From Chara braunii (Eukaryota; Streptophyta; Charophyceae; Charales; Characeae): 22,270 nt of DNA. A program made the position numbers and the translations under genes. Below, piece by piece: positions 10,623-19,385 of the stretch. The number at the start of each line of letters is the position of its first letter. The first letter of the stretch is position 1. Under the pieces are notes generated by a model. The model did not search any database. It worked only from the letters and a program-made list of their open reading frames with translations, and was not told the DNA's origin. The stretch spans positions 287,371-309,640 of the forward strand of contig BFEA01000076.1 in assembly GCA_003427395.1 (NCBI GenBank), given 5' to 3'.

Positions 10623-11204
10623 ATGCATTCTCTTCCTTCCACTCACCTTGTTAATGTCTTGGAGATGGAGTCTCACCCTTGACGAGGCTTCTTTCTCCTT
10701 GCACAAAACACCTTCTTGGTTGTGGCCTCCTTCTTGAAGCCTCTCTCCCCCCTTTCTCTATCTTTCCCAAGTTACCACAAACTCCAACCACCATAGCTAT
10801 GGAGTCCTCCCCTCTAGGAGGGCTAATGGGACTCCCTCTAGCCTCTCTCTCTTCCTCACACCCAGGGGGCTATGGCGGATCACCTCCCTAGGGCCAACCT
10901 CACTACCACTAGCCCTCTAGAGCTCCTCTCCCTAGCTCATGGTCTCCACCAAGCTCCTAAACTGGCATGGGTTCCCCTCTCCTCTCTCCAAGTGAAAGAG
11001 TGCTCCTATGAGCTCACTTGGGCAGCATGGGCACTCCTCATGCAATTGTGAAAGTGGCGGACTGAATTCCCAGCTTATGTAGGCTGAAACCAGCAGTCAG
11101 GCCAGCCCATGGGCTTCCCCATGTGCCTTGGGGTGAACCGAGGTACCCGGGCCTCTTTTTGGCCAAGTACATGCAGTCCGAGTTGTTGGTACCAACTCGA
11201 AATG
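10623..11204. other. Unassigned sequence upstream of element A
   Basis: About 580 bases, CT-rich in its first half. I see no gene, RNA gene or repeat unit that I can support. Similarity to element C begins to be visible only near 11205 (CGAGAAGAC against GAGAAGAC in C), so the 5' break of element A lies close to the end of this stretch. Confidence 0.5.
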
Positions 11205-12360
11205 CCTCTTGGCCTACTTCGAGAAGACTAATGTAGTTGACTGATTGTGCATTCCTAATAGTGAGGAGATCCGTAGCCTGATCCTAGGGGAATGTCACGA
11301 TACTGAGGGACACTTTGGTTGGCAAAAGACTCTAGCCAATCTAATGCACGCGTGCACCTGGCCAGGGATGAAGAATGACTGCATAGAGTATGTTCGTGGT
11401 TGCAAAGTTTGCAAGAGAAATAAGACTACTACGCGTGCCCCGCTAGGTCTTCTCAGGCCCTTGCCTATTCCTGACCAGCCAGGAGACTCAGTATCCATTG
11501 ACTTTATGGATGCTGGTGTCAAGAGTAGGCACGACAAGAGCCAAGTCATGATCGTAGTCGATAGATTTAGCAAATATGCTATTTTTGTTCTTTTGCCTTA
11601 TGAGGCACGTGCAAAGTTAGTGATTCAAAAGTTTTTTGACCACTGGGTCAGTGAGCACGGGGTCCCAGTGTCCATAGTTAGTGATAGAGACACCCGGTTC
11701 ACTAGTCAGAACTGGCAGGAGTCAATGAGAGTCTATGGCTCCAAGTTTTTGATGTCATCTGGCCGCCATCCAGAGCCGAACGGTCAGACTGAACAGATGA
11801 ATAAGATCCTGCAGCAAGTTCTGCGTATGTATATTAGACCTGATCAAATCAACTGGGATGAGATGCTTCCCAAGGTAGCCAGCGCCTACAACAACAGTGT
11901 ACACTTGTCTACCTGTCGCACTCCCAACGAACTGCACAAGTCCTTTAGACCGCGCAGACCGTTTGAAGGACTTAACCGGGATCAGATTCACAGGCTACCA
12001 CCCGGTACTAGGGAGTTCGCGATACAGCATGAGAAAGAACTAGCTACTGTTGTAGAGAACCTCAGGAAGGCCCAACATAGGATGATAGAACAAGCCAATA
12101 AGCATCGTCGCCCGTCTCAGTTTCAAGTAGGCGACTTAGCCTGGGTAAAGTCAAAAGAGGTTGCTCCTGAGGAGAAAATTTCACAAAAGTTACTGCGTGC
12201 ATATAGAGGACCGTGGCCAGTCCTAGAGGTCAAGGGCGGCGAGGATGGACCGTCCTACACTATTGAGATTCCAGCCCACCTCCACACCTACCCTATATTC
12301 CATGCGTCGAAGTTATTACCGTGTGTCACGAGTCAACAGTTTCATCTAGGAGATCTATGA
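11205..12360 (+). pseudogene. Retroelement A: integrase (5'-truncated pol)
   Basis: Integrase inserts the element cDNA into chromosomes. Numbering from the open frame at 11245 (its first codon is TTG, not a real start), the N-terminal HHCC zinc-binding motif is complete: His18, His23, Cys53, Cys56. The catalytic triad is complete too: Asp86 (SIDFMD), Asp147 (SDRDTRF) and Glu183 (NGQTEQ), with the standard 35 residues between the last two. The C-terminal region holds the QVGDLAWVKSKE and YRGPWPVLEV segments of the Ty3/gypsy GPY/F-type domain. RT, RNase H, protease and gag are absent upstream, so the copy is truncated. The frame ends with a TGA at 12358-12360 after a one-base loss relative to element C, which throws the chromodomain out of phase. 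Similar at nearly every position to element C. Confidence 0.88.
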
Positions 12361-12587
12361 TCCCCCCAGATATGGACGGAAGATATGACATTGACGGCAT
12401 TGTAGGTGAAGATGTGTTCAGAACAGGAGGAAGGGGTCGTCCACAAAAACAATACAAGGTCCGATTCCCTTATCAAGAGCCCGAGGACAACCGCTGGCTT
12501 ACTAGAGCGGAACTTCTAGAGACAACTCCCGACATAGTTAGAGCCTACGAGAGGGATCAGAAAGGTAAAGGTCATGCCTTAGACTGA
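12340..12587 (+). pseudogene. Retroelement A: chromodomain tail of integrase (shifted frame)
   Basis: The frame open from 12321 holds the C-terminal chromodomain expected in chromoviruses, the Ty3/gypsy branch that targets heterochromatin. The core reads YDIDGIVGEDVF, then QKQYKVRFPYQEPEDNRW, then LLETTPDIVRAYE: the hydrophobic start, the aromatic-K-V-x-F strand, the conserved Trp and the final helix. It belongs to the integrase polypeptide but lies in a different frame; comparison with element C puts a one-base deletion at about 12340-12352. It ends at TGA 12585-12587. Confidence 0.8.
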
Positions 12588-13625
12588 GTTATTCTCGGAG
12601 GACCTCGAATTTAGGCCGGCGGGAGTGAAACGGTTTTCACCTTTGCAGAGGCAGATGCAGATCCCAGGGTTCGATCCCCAGACCTCACCTTACCCATGTA
12701 CAGTATCGAGTTGACCCCCGAGTATTTGAACCCGTAACCTGTGTATTCGCAAACAGTTGGTAGGCTGTTTTAGGTCCGTAGGTCGTAGGGGATTCGATCT
12801 GTAGACCTGTTGGATATGAGTCTTAGGGAGTTCTAGAAGTCGTAACTGTAGACTTCCCGAAGGGTCAAGGTCGTAGCTGCTACAGTCCAGAAAGGTCAAG
12901 GTCGTAGCTGCTACAGTATCGAAAGGCCAAGTTTACAGCCTTCCGGAAGGTCTGAGTAGTGGCCTTTCGAAGTTCCCCACGTTTAGGCTGAGGCAAGTGG
13001 TAAGGCAAGTGGTGTAGTCTACCGGTGCTGAGTTAGCAGTCCCAGTCCTAAGCAGTCCTGGTCCAGTCAAGCAAGTACCGCATGGGACTGTGTGCACTAC
13101 GGGCATGGGAAAGGGCCAGACCAACGAGCTACAAAAGTATAAAGCAAGAGGCAGCGCCCAGTCGTTCATTCATTCCTGCGGAAGCCATGAGGAAGCGCTG
13201 CCACAGTGACTTGTGCGAGGTGGTGTGCAGAGGAGCCTGAAGTCGAAGTGGGCAGAAGGGAGTTAGCGCAGCCATAGCTGCTTGTAGAGTAGTGTTTGTC
13301 GGCGGCCATAGCTGCCATAGTTAGTGATAGGTGTGTATTAGTGTGTGTTACAGGGTGTGTGTGGGGGGTATCCAGGGTGATCCAGAGTTGAAGTGTGAAG
13401 TGAACAGTGGTGTGGGACACGGTGACGAGAGTTGCGATGTATGGGTGCTGATGCACCATTGCCTGTTGAAGCGAGTATGCATCTGAACTGTGTTTTTGGT
13501 TTCCATATCCCTGAGCTTTGAGTTGGGCGCTATGCGCCAGAGTGAACCACCATCTGTTTGTATGCATGCGCAGAGAAGAAGTAAGCGAGTCTGATTGCAG
13601 TACACTCTACTTGGCACATATTTTA
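12588..13625 (+). other. Retroelement A: 3' untranslated region and LTR-like sequence
   Basis: After the pol stop this stretch matches, in inverted orientation, the sequence after the pol stop of element C (about 15462 down to 14085). It includes a TATA box at the equivalent position and CAGCGCCCAGTCGTTCATTC just downstream, so it contains at least LTR U3 and R. Similarity ends near AGTCTGATTGCA (about 13596). Exact LTR ends (TG...CA) and a target-site duplication could not be fixed by eye. GAAGGTCAAGGTCGTAGCTG-like short repeats occur at 12860-12930. Confidence 0.6.
13138..13144 (+). promoter_or_regulatory. TATA box in the LTR-like region of element A
   Basis: TATAAAG, inside a GC-richer context. 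Both tandem copies of the matching element C sequence carry TATAAATC at the same place, about 15-20 bases before the conserved GGCAGC-CCAG block, which supports it as the LTR promoter of the family. Confidence 0.6.
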
Positions 13626-14080
13626 GTGAGGGACAGGGGGGTCTATAATTCCATTGATGGACTCGCACACTATGTATGTATGCTCAACTTCCCAAGTTGA
13701 TGTTCTGTACTTGCCACGTGGATCACACATGCATCAAATGATTGCCCGCACAGTGCACTTCATGTGTTCACATACTCCATAAACCTCTCCCTGGTTATGA
13801 CAAGGCAGAGGCAGAGCGGCGAGGCTGAGAGAGAGAGGGAGAGTGAAAGCACACACACACCCTCACTCAACTCAACACAGACTCGACACGACTCGACGGA
13901 CGCAGACACAAAGTGGCAAAGTCGCAAAGCCGCAGTCTTGAATTCCCGAATACAATGTCGAAGCAAAGTCACACTGAGTACAAGCACTGTAGCTGAAAAC
14001 TGGTTGCCCGTACCGGGCTTGAGTCCGTACATAAGTTCCGGACTCAAGTACGGTCCCGAGGGCAAAAGTGCAATCAGACT
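13626..14080. other. Sequence between the inverted elements A and C
   Basis: No gene is supported here. It includes a GAGAGAG/CACACA tract (about 13826-13862) and a stretch of short ACTCGAC/ACTCAAC repeats (13862-13910). Part may be the U5 end of element C (minus strand), since it follows directly on its R-like sequence, and part may be flanking DNA. Confidence 0.4.
14014..14053. repeat. Inverted repeat (possible hairpin)
   Basis: CTTGAGTCCG (14018-14027) and its exact reverse complement CGGACTCAAG (14039-14048) flank an 11-base loop. After a 2-base mismatch on each side the pairing extends by ACCG/CGGT. It lies just beyond the sequence shared with element A. Confidence 0.7.
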
Positions 14081-14170
14081 TGCTTTCAGTCACACTTTTC
14101 ATGCATGTAAACAGTAGCGCAGCAAACTGGCGACATGCGCCCACTCAAAACTCAGAGATATGGCATCCAG

Positions 14171-15154
14171 ATACGAGTTCACTCTCAATTGGCTATGGCN
14201 ACTCAGCGCCCAAACAACTCACTGTTCACATACACCGGATCACCCTGGATACCCCACACGCGTCACTCTGAACACTCACACATACACACACACACTTCNC
14301 ACTCAACTACTGCTATGGCAGCTATGGCTGCCTCTACCCTATCGCTATGCTACGCTCCTCTCTCGCCCACTTCAGCTCCGGGCTCTCTGCAGACCTCCTT
14401 GCACAACTCGTTGTGGCAGCGCTTCCGCATGGCTCACGCAGGAATGNATGAATGGCTGGGCGCTGCCTCTTGATTTATACTTCTGAAACTCGTTGGTCTG
14501 CCCTCTTCCATCGGCCCATGGTGCTCACAGTCCCTTGTGGTACTTGCTGGGCCGGACTGGGGCTGACTGGACCTTACCGCTGACTGAGTGGGGACTCACT
14601 GCTAACCTACCGAGATCGTACTGCAATTGCACTGCAGTTTAGTCCACCACTTGACTCACCNATACGAGTTCACTTTCAACTGGCTATGGCGAATCAGCGC
14701 CCAAACAACTCACTGTTCACATACACCGGATCACCCTGGATATCCCACACGGGACTCTCTGGACTTTCACACATACACACACACACTTCACACTAACTCT
14801 AACTATGGCGGCTATGGCCGCAACTACCCTATCACTATGCTACGCTCCTTCTCTCTCGCCCACTTCGGCTCCGGGCTCTCTGCAGACCTCCTTGCACAAG
14901 TCGCTGTGGCAGCGCTTCCGCATGGCTCACGCAGGAATGAATGAAGGGCTGGGTGCTGCCTGTTGATTTATACTTCTGAAACTCGGTGGTCTGCCCTCTT
15001 CCATCGGCCCATGGTGCTCACAGTCCCTTGTGGTACTTGCTGGACCGGACTTGGGACTGGCTGGACCTTACCGCTGACTGAGTGGGGACTCACTGCTAAC
15101 CTACCGAAATCGTACTGCAATTGCACTGCAGTTTAGTCCACCACTTGACTCACC
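14171..15154 (-). repeat. Retroelement C: tandemly duplicated ~490-bp LTR segment
   Basis: Bases 14171-14660 and 14662-15154 are two diverged direct copies of the same sequence, from ATACGAGTTCAC to CCACCACTTGACTCACC, with an N at the junction (14661). In the orientation of element C each copy holds the U3-side sequence, a TATA box (14472-14479 and 14965-14972, TATAAATC on the minus strand) and the R-like block shared with element A. Further single Ns at 14200, 14299 and 14447 each stand where the second copy has one ordinary base, so they look like ambiguous calls and not gaps. Confidence 0.8.
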
Positions 15155-15462
15155 ACTTGACTCACCACTTGCCCACTTGCTGACCTTCTAGAAGGACTAC
15201 AGTTAAGACTTCTGGAACTCTCTAAGACTTCTATCCTACAGATCTACAGATCGAACCCCTCTGCTACCTAGGGACCTATGACAGCCTACCAACTGTTTAC
15301 GAACACACAGGTCACAGGTTCAACTCTCGGGGTCTACACAGATACTGTACACAGGTAGGGCAAGGTCTAGGGATCGAACCCTGGGATCTGCGTTTGCTAC
15401 TGCAAAGAGGTGAAAACCGTTTCACTCCCGCCGTCCTAAATTCGAGGTCCTCCGAGAACATA
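15155..15462 (-). other. Retroelement C: 3' untranslated sequence
   Basis: Follows the pol stop and matches the 12588-12900 part of element A in reverse orientation. Near the pol end both carry a GGGAGTGAAACGG purine-rich stretch (minus strand, about 15419-15431), a candidate polypurine tract. Short CACTTGACTCACC repeats lie at its right-hand LTR border (15142-15170). Confidence 0.55.
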
Positions 15463-15973
15463 TCAGTCCAAGGTAGGACCTTTACCCTTTCTATCATGCT
15501 CATAGGCTCTGACTATGTTGGGAGCAGTTTCTAGAAGTTTTGTTGTAGTAAACCAGCGGTTGTCTTCCGGTTCTTGATAAGCGAACCGGACCTTATACTG
15601 TTTTTGCAGACGACCTCTGCCTCCTGTTCTAAAGATATCTTCATCTACAATGCCGTCAATGTCATAACTTCCATGCATATCCGGGGGGATCATGGATCTT
15701 CTTGAAGGGAACTGTTGACTTGTGACACACGACAACAACTTTGAAGCATGGAACACAGGGTATGTGTGTGGAGGTGTGTTGGAATCTCTATAGTGTAGGA
15801 CGGTCCATCCTCTCCGCCCTTGACTTCTAGAACCGGCCACGGTCCTCTGTATGCAGGCAACAACTTCTGTGAGATGTGCTCCTCAGGTGCAAACTCTTTA
15901 GACTTGACCCAGACTAAGTCGCCTATCTGAAACTGCGATGGGCGACGGTGCTTATTAGCCTGTTCTATCATTC
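15463..15973 (-). pseudogene. Retroelement C: integrase C-terminus and chromodomain (frameshifted)
   Basis: Two overlapping frames carry the end of the integrase. The first (15971 downward) holds QIGDLVWVKSKE and YRGPWPVLEV. At about 15763-15770 a 2-base insertion in a CA run, relative to element A, shifts the phase. The second frame then carries HTYPVFHASKLL, the chromodomain (YDIDGIVDEDIF, QKQYKVRFAYQEPEDNRW) and stops at 15463-15465. The upstream junction is also shifted, because one base is missing near 15975-15990 where element A reads KAQHRMIEQ. Confidence 0.8.
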
Positions 15974-16750
15974 TTACTGGGCCTTCCTCAGGTTTTCAAC
16001 AACAGTTGCTAACTCTTTCTCGTGCTGTAATGCGAACTCCCTAGTACCGGGCGGTAGCCTATGAATTTGATCCCGGTTCAGTCCTTCGAACGGTCTGCGC
16101 AGTGTAAAGGACTTGTGCAGCTCATTGGGAGTGCGACAGGTGGATAGATGCACGCTGTTATTGTATGCACTAGCTACCTTAGGCAACATCTCATCCCAGT
16201 TGATTTGGTCAGGTCTAATGTACATGCGCAGGACTTGCTGTAGGATCTTGTTCATCTGTTTTGTCCGACCGTTGGTCTCTTGATGACGGCCAGAAGACAT
16301 TAACAACTTTGACCCGTAAACTCTCATGAGTTCTTGCCAGTTCTGGCTGGTGAAACGACTATCTCTATCGCTAACTATGGATAATGGGACTCCGTTCTCA
16401 CTAACCCAATGATAAAAAAACTTCTGAATAACTAATTCTGTGTGTGCCTCTGCAGGCAAAGGAACAAAAACGACATACTTGCTAAATCGGTCGACTATGA
16501 CCATGACTTGACTCTTACCATGTCTACTCTTGACCTGAGTATCCATGAAGTCTATGGACACTGATTCTCCCGGCTGATCAGGAATGGGCAAAGGTCTGAG
16601 AAGACCTAGAGGGGCGCGCGTAGTAGTTTTATTCCTCTGGCACACTTTACAACTGCGAACATACTCTATGTAGTCATTTTTCATCCCTGGACAGGTGTAC
16701 GCACGCATCAGATTGGCTAATGTCTTTTTCCAACCAAAGTGTCCCTCGGT
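15974..16750 (-). pseudogene. Retroelement C: integrase core (catalytic Glu replaced by Lys)
   Basis: The integrase core of the same family as element A. The frame open from 16708 has the Cys pair of the zinc-binding motif (SCKVCQ), the first Asp (SIDFMD) and the second Asp (SDRDSRF). The third catalytic residue is Lys150 (codon 16259-16261, AAA, in NGRTKQ) where element A has Glu (GAA, NGQTEQ). This change alone should abolish strand transfer. The His pair of the zinc finger lies upstream in another phase: element C has five Gs at 16762-16766 where element A has four. Confidence 0.88.
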
Positions 16751-16788
16751 GTCATGGCATTCCCCCTAGGATCAGACTGCGGATTTCC

Positions 16789-17330
16789 TCACTGTTGGGA
16801 ACGCATAGGCGGTCGAATACAATCCGTCTTCTCAAACAACAATCCTTTTGTAGTGCGGTAGTGTGGTTCGGTCTTTGGGGCCTCCTTAACTCTCTTGAGG
16901 AGGTCACTATAGATAGGGTCCTGCGCATACGCTTGCCTCACTTTCTCCTGCAGGTCTCTCCCTATATCCAGATAGTGTACTATGGCTCCAAAATAGTCTG
17001 ATCTCCTACTCAGAGCATCCGCAACTATGTTGTACTTGCCCTTCACTGGCTTGAGCTCAAAGTCATACTGGTCTATCTCTGCGGCCCACCTAGTTAACTT
17101 AGGTGTCATCTTGGCCTGAGTCTTTAACCATCTAAGCGTCTCATGATCAGAATACACTTTGAAGTGCCTCCCAAGCAGGTAATGCTTCCAGTGCTTTAGA
17201 GCCTGCCTGAGAGCGTAGAGTTCTCTCTCGTATGTCGAGGTGGCTACCTTCTCTGAGGGCATCCTCGCTGACATGAACTCTACGAGTCTATAGCCATTGC
17301 CGTCGTCCTGCTGTAACACGCGCCTATCCC
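16789..17330 (-). pseudogene. Retroelement C: RNase H and integrase linker
   Basis: RNase H removes the RNA strand during reverse transcription. The frame holds the RNase H parts STYERELYALRQALKHW and LLGRHFKVYSDHETL (second and third acidic sites) and PKLTRWAAEIDQYDFELKPVKG with NIVADALSR, the typical gypsy RNase H end. The linker toward integrase (RDLQEKVRQAYAQDP) follows. The first part of RNase H (TTDASQYGIGA) is in the RT frame; a one-base deletion at about 17318-17321 separates them. A second phase change at about 16814-16824 occurs before the integrase zinc finger. Codons upstream of about 17320 in this frame are a shadow of the RT frame. Confidence 0.85.
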
Positions 17331-18779
17331 ATACTGACTCGCGTCCGTGGTGACGACAAATGGCAAAGACGGATCTGCTACTTTGAGGACAGGGTACTCT
17401 ATTAACGCGCGCTTTAACTTCTTGAGCGCAGACGTACAATCTCGATCCCATTGCCAGATTGCCTCTTTCTTAAGCAACCTGCGCAAGGGAGCGGCGATAG
17501 TAGAAAAGTTCCTCACGAACTTTCTATAGTAATTAGCTAGGCCTAGGAATGACCGCAACTCTGTCAATGTGTGGGGCGTTGGCCAGTCTCTTATTGTCGC
17601 TATCTTGCTGTCCTCAGGCTTGATGCCATCTCCGTCTAATACGTGGCCCAAGTACAAGACTTGTGTCTTGGCCCACTCGCACTTCTTCACGTTGATCTTG
17701 AAGTTTGACTCTCTCAACTTCTCCAAGACCTGCCCCAGATAACCCTGATGCTCCCGGAGGGTCTTGCTGAAAACTAAGATGTCATCTAAATAAACTACTA
17801 CAAACTTGTCTAACCACGGCCTAAATAGATTGTTCATACATCGCTGAAACGTCGCTGGCGCGTTAGTCAGTCCAAAGGGCATCACTATAAACTCATAGTG
17901 CCCATATCTAGTCCGGAAGGCAGTCTTGTACTGGTCATCAGGATGGACCTCTATTTGATGATATCCAGACTTCAAATCTATCTTAGAGAAATACTTACAA
18001 CCCTGCACCCGATCTAAAAGATCGTCTATCCTGGACAGCGGCTCAACATTCTTCACTGTAATAGCATTCAAACCCCTGTAGTCTATACACATTCTCAGCT
18101 CTCCTTCCTTTTTAGGGACAAACAAAATTGGTGCTCCAAAAGGAGACGAACTGGGCCTGATCCAACCTTTCTCTTGGAGCTCGTCCAACTGCTTGCATAG
18201 CTCCTCTAACTCTCTAGGGGACATCATGTAGACTGCTCCCTTAGGAGTCCTACTGCCAGATTCTATCTCTATCCTGTGCTGGATGGGTCGCGACACTACT
18301 CCTGTCGGCGACTCAATCAAATCTTTGAACTCTTCCAGCAACTTGGCAATGGTTGGATCCGTGGAGCTTACCTCTTCTTTAGCCTCAGTTACAGGCCTCA
18401 CATATACTACGAAGACCTGATCTTCTAACTTCTCCTTTTTCACTAGTCGCGCGAATGCGGGAGCACTGAGACAACAATGTGCCAAAGTGTTGTCTACACC
18501 TGACACATGAAACAGGCAGGCAATCTCAACCTCGCCTGATGGACTAGGGAGCCTACACGCATGCTCTCTTAAGTGAAGTGTGGCCCCTGCTGCCTCTCCC
18601 CAATCCATGCCCAATACTATCTCAAAAGGAAGGTCATCCTGTACGAGGAGAGTCAGGGAATGGAGAACTTTCTCCACCTTCCCATCCTTCTCTAGGCGAA
18701 AGTACGCCTGGACTCCCTCTACATAGTCCTCAACACGCATCGTGCGGTTGTCTGCGAGGACTTTTCTCCACCTTCCCAT
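17280..18779 (-). pseudogene. Retroelement C: reverse transcriptase
   Basis: Long open frame (499 codons) with a complete RT domain: KGWIRPSSSPFGAPILFVPKK (about 204-224), the first catalytic Asp268 in KIDLKSGYHQI, FGLTNAPATFQ (302-312), the YLDD box at 330-333, and LGLANYYRKFV in the thumb. The start of RNase H (Asp479 in TDAS) follows. The frame begins inside the protease C-terminus (LPFEIVLGMDW, about 50-60). The domain itself looks unbroken and no RT catalytic residue is lost. The first ~37 residues repeat the end of the protease frame because of a 94-bp tandem duplication. Clearly Ty3/gypsy, given RT before integrase. The gene would need the protein upstream of it to be in phase, which it is not. 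Confidence 0.92.
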
Positions 18780-18858
18780 CCTTCTCTAGGCGAAAGTACG
18801 CCTGGACTCCCTCTACATAGTCCTCAACACGCATTGTGCTGTTGTCTGCGAGGACACT
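18671..18858. repeat. 94-bp tandem duplication inside pol of element C
   Basis: 18671-18764 and 18765-18858 are direct copies with only a couple of differences (GCATCGTGCGG against GCATTGTGCTG). 94 is 3n+1, so the duplication shifts the frame. Taking out one copy puts the protease frame exactly in phase with the RT frame. Confidence 0.92.
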
Positions 18859-19293
18859 GACTATAGGGTCTGCTAACTTTTGGACTTTCAATCCTAGCCT
18901 TAGCTTCTTCAGCGCTCTACGGCTAATATAACTACGGGTCGCCCCTGAGTCTATAAGGGCCCCAACTCTGCTTCTAAATACTTCTACATCTACCAAGATC
19001 AGTTGTCCTTTACTCTCCTTCTTCATTTTGGCCCAGGCTGGCATTCTTTCCTTCAACTCTTCTGCCACACCTGTGAGGGACGTGCCTAGAGAGACGCTAA
19101 CACAAGTGGTCTCTGGACAGCTAGCTAGGCACGGGCCTGCAACCTCTGCCATAGGCTCATGTGGTTTGGGAGTTTCCTGTTCGCGCGCGCTCGCTTCCCC
19201 ACATGGCCTTGAAGTAGGGGCAGTTGCGACCCCTACTGGCGGCTGCCTTTTGACTGTTGAGCAGCCCATCGAGCCTGTCGGTACTGTGGACAA
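18730..19293 (-). pseudogene. Retroelement C: aspartic protease
   Basis: The retropepsin-type protease that matures the element polyprotein. The catalytic motif is ALIDSGATRSYISRRAL with Asp115-Ser-Gly, counted from the first codon of the open frame (TTG, not a real start). It is preceded by the strand GQLILVDVEVF and followed by the VLADNSTMRVEDYV stretch. The second half, LPFEIVLGMDW, is in the RT frame beyond the duplication. The frame is in the -1 phase relative to gag and overlaps its end, from a TGA at about 19319-19321 to the gag TAG at 19233-19235. Confidence 0.85.
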
Positions 19294-19385
19294 AATTTGA
19301 TTACGTGGGCCGGGTCACCACAAAACACGCACTGACCCAAGTTCACGCGTTCCTGCCATACGCGCTGGTCCAAGCCCAAGTCTTC
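19233..19385 (-). pseudogene. Retroelement C: gag zinc knuckle (after an in-frame TAG)
   Basis: In the same frame as gag but after a TAG (19386-19388), this short stretch encodes a perfect CCHC knuckle, CVFCGDPAHVIKFC, at 19290-19331 (C-x2-C-x4-H-x4-C). The nucleocapsid knuckle binds the element RNA. The frame ends at TAG 19233-19235, the natural-looking gag end. Removing the upstream TAG would give one continuous gag with a basic Gly/Arg-rich region leading into the knuckle. Confidence 0.85.

Noticed and set aside
10431-10706. Minus-strand frame reading as poly-Leu/Phe, apparently a membrane protein
   Set aside because: It is the translation of the GAA/GAG microsatellite on the other strand; low complexity and no conserved pattern.
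13760-14271. Several short frames on both strands between elements A and C
   Set aside because: They are short, mutually overlapping, contain Ns or simple repeats, and lie in LTR or leader-like sequence.
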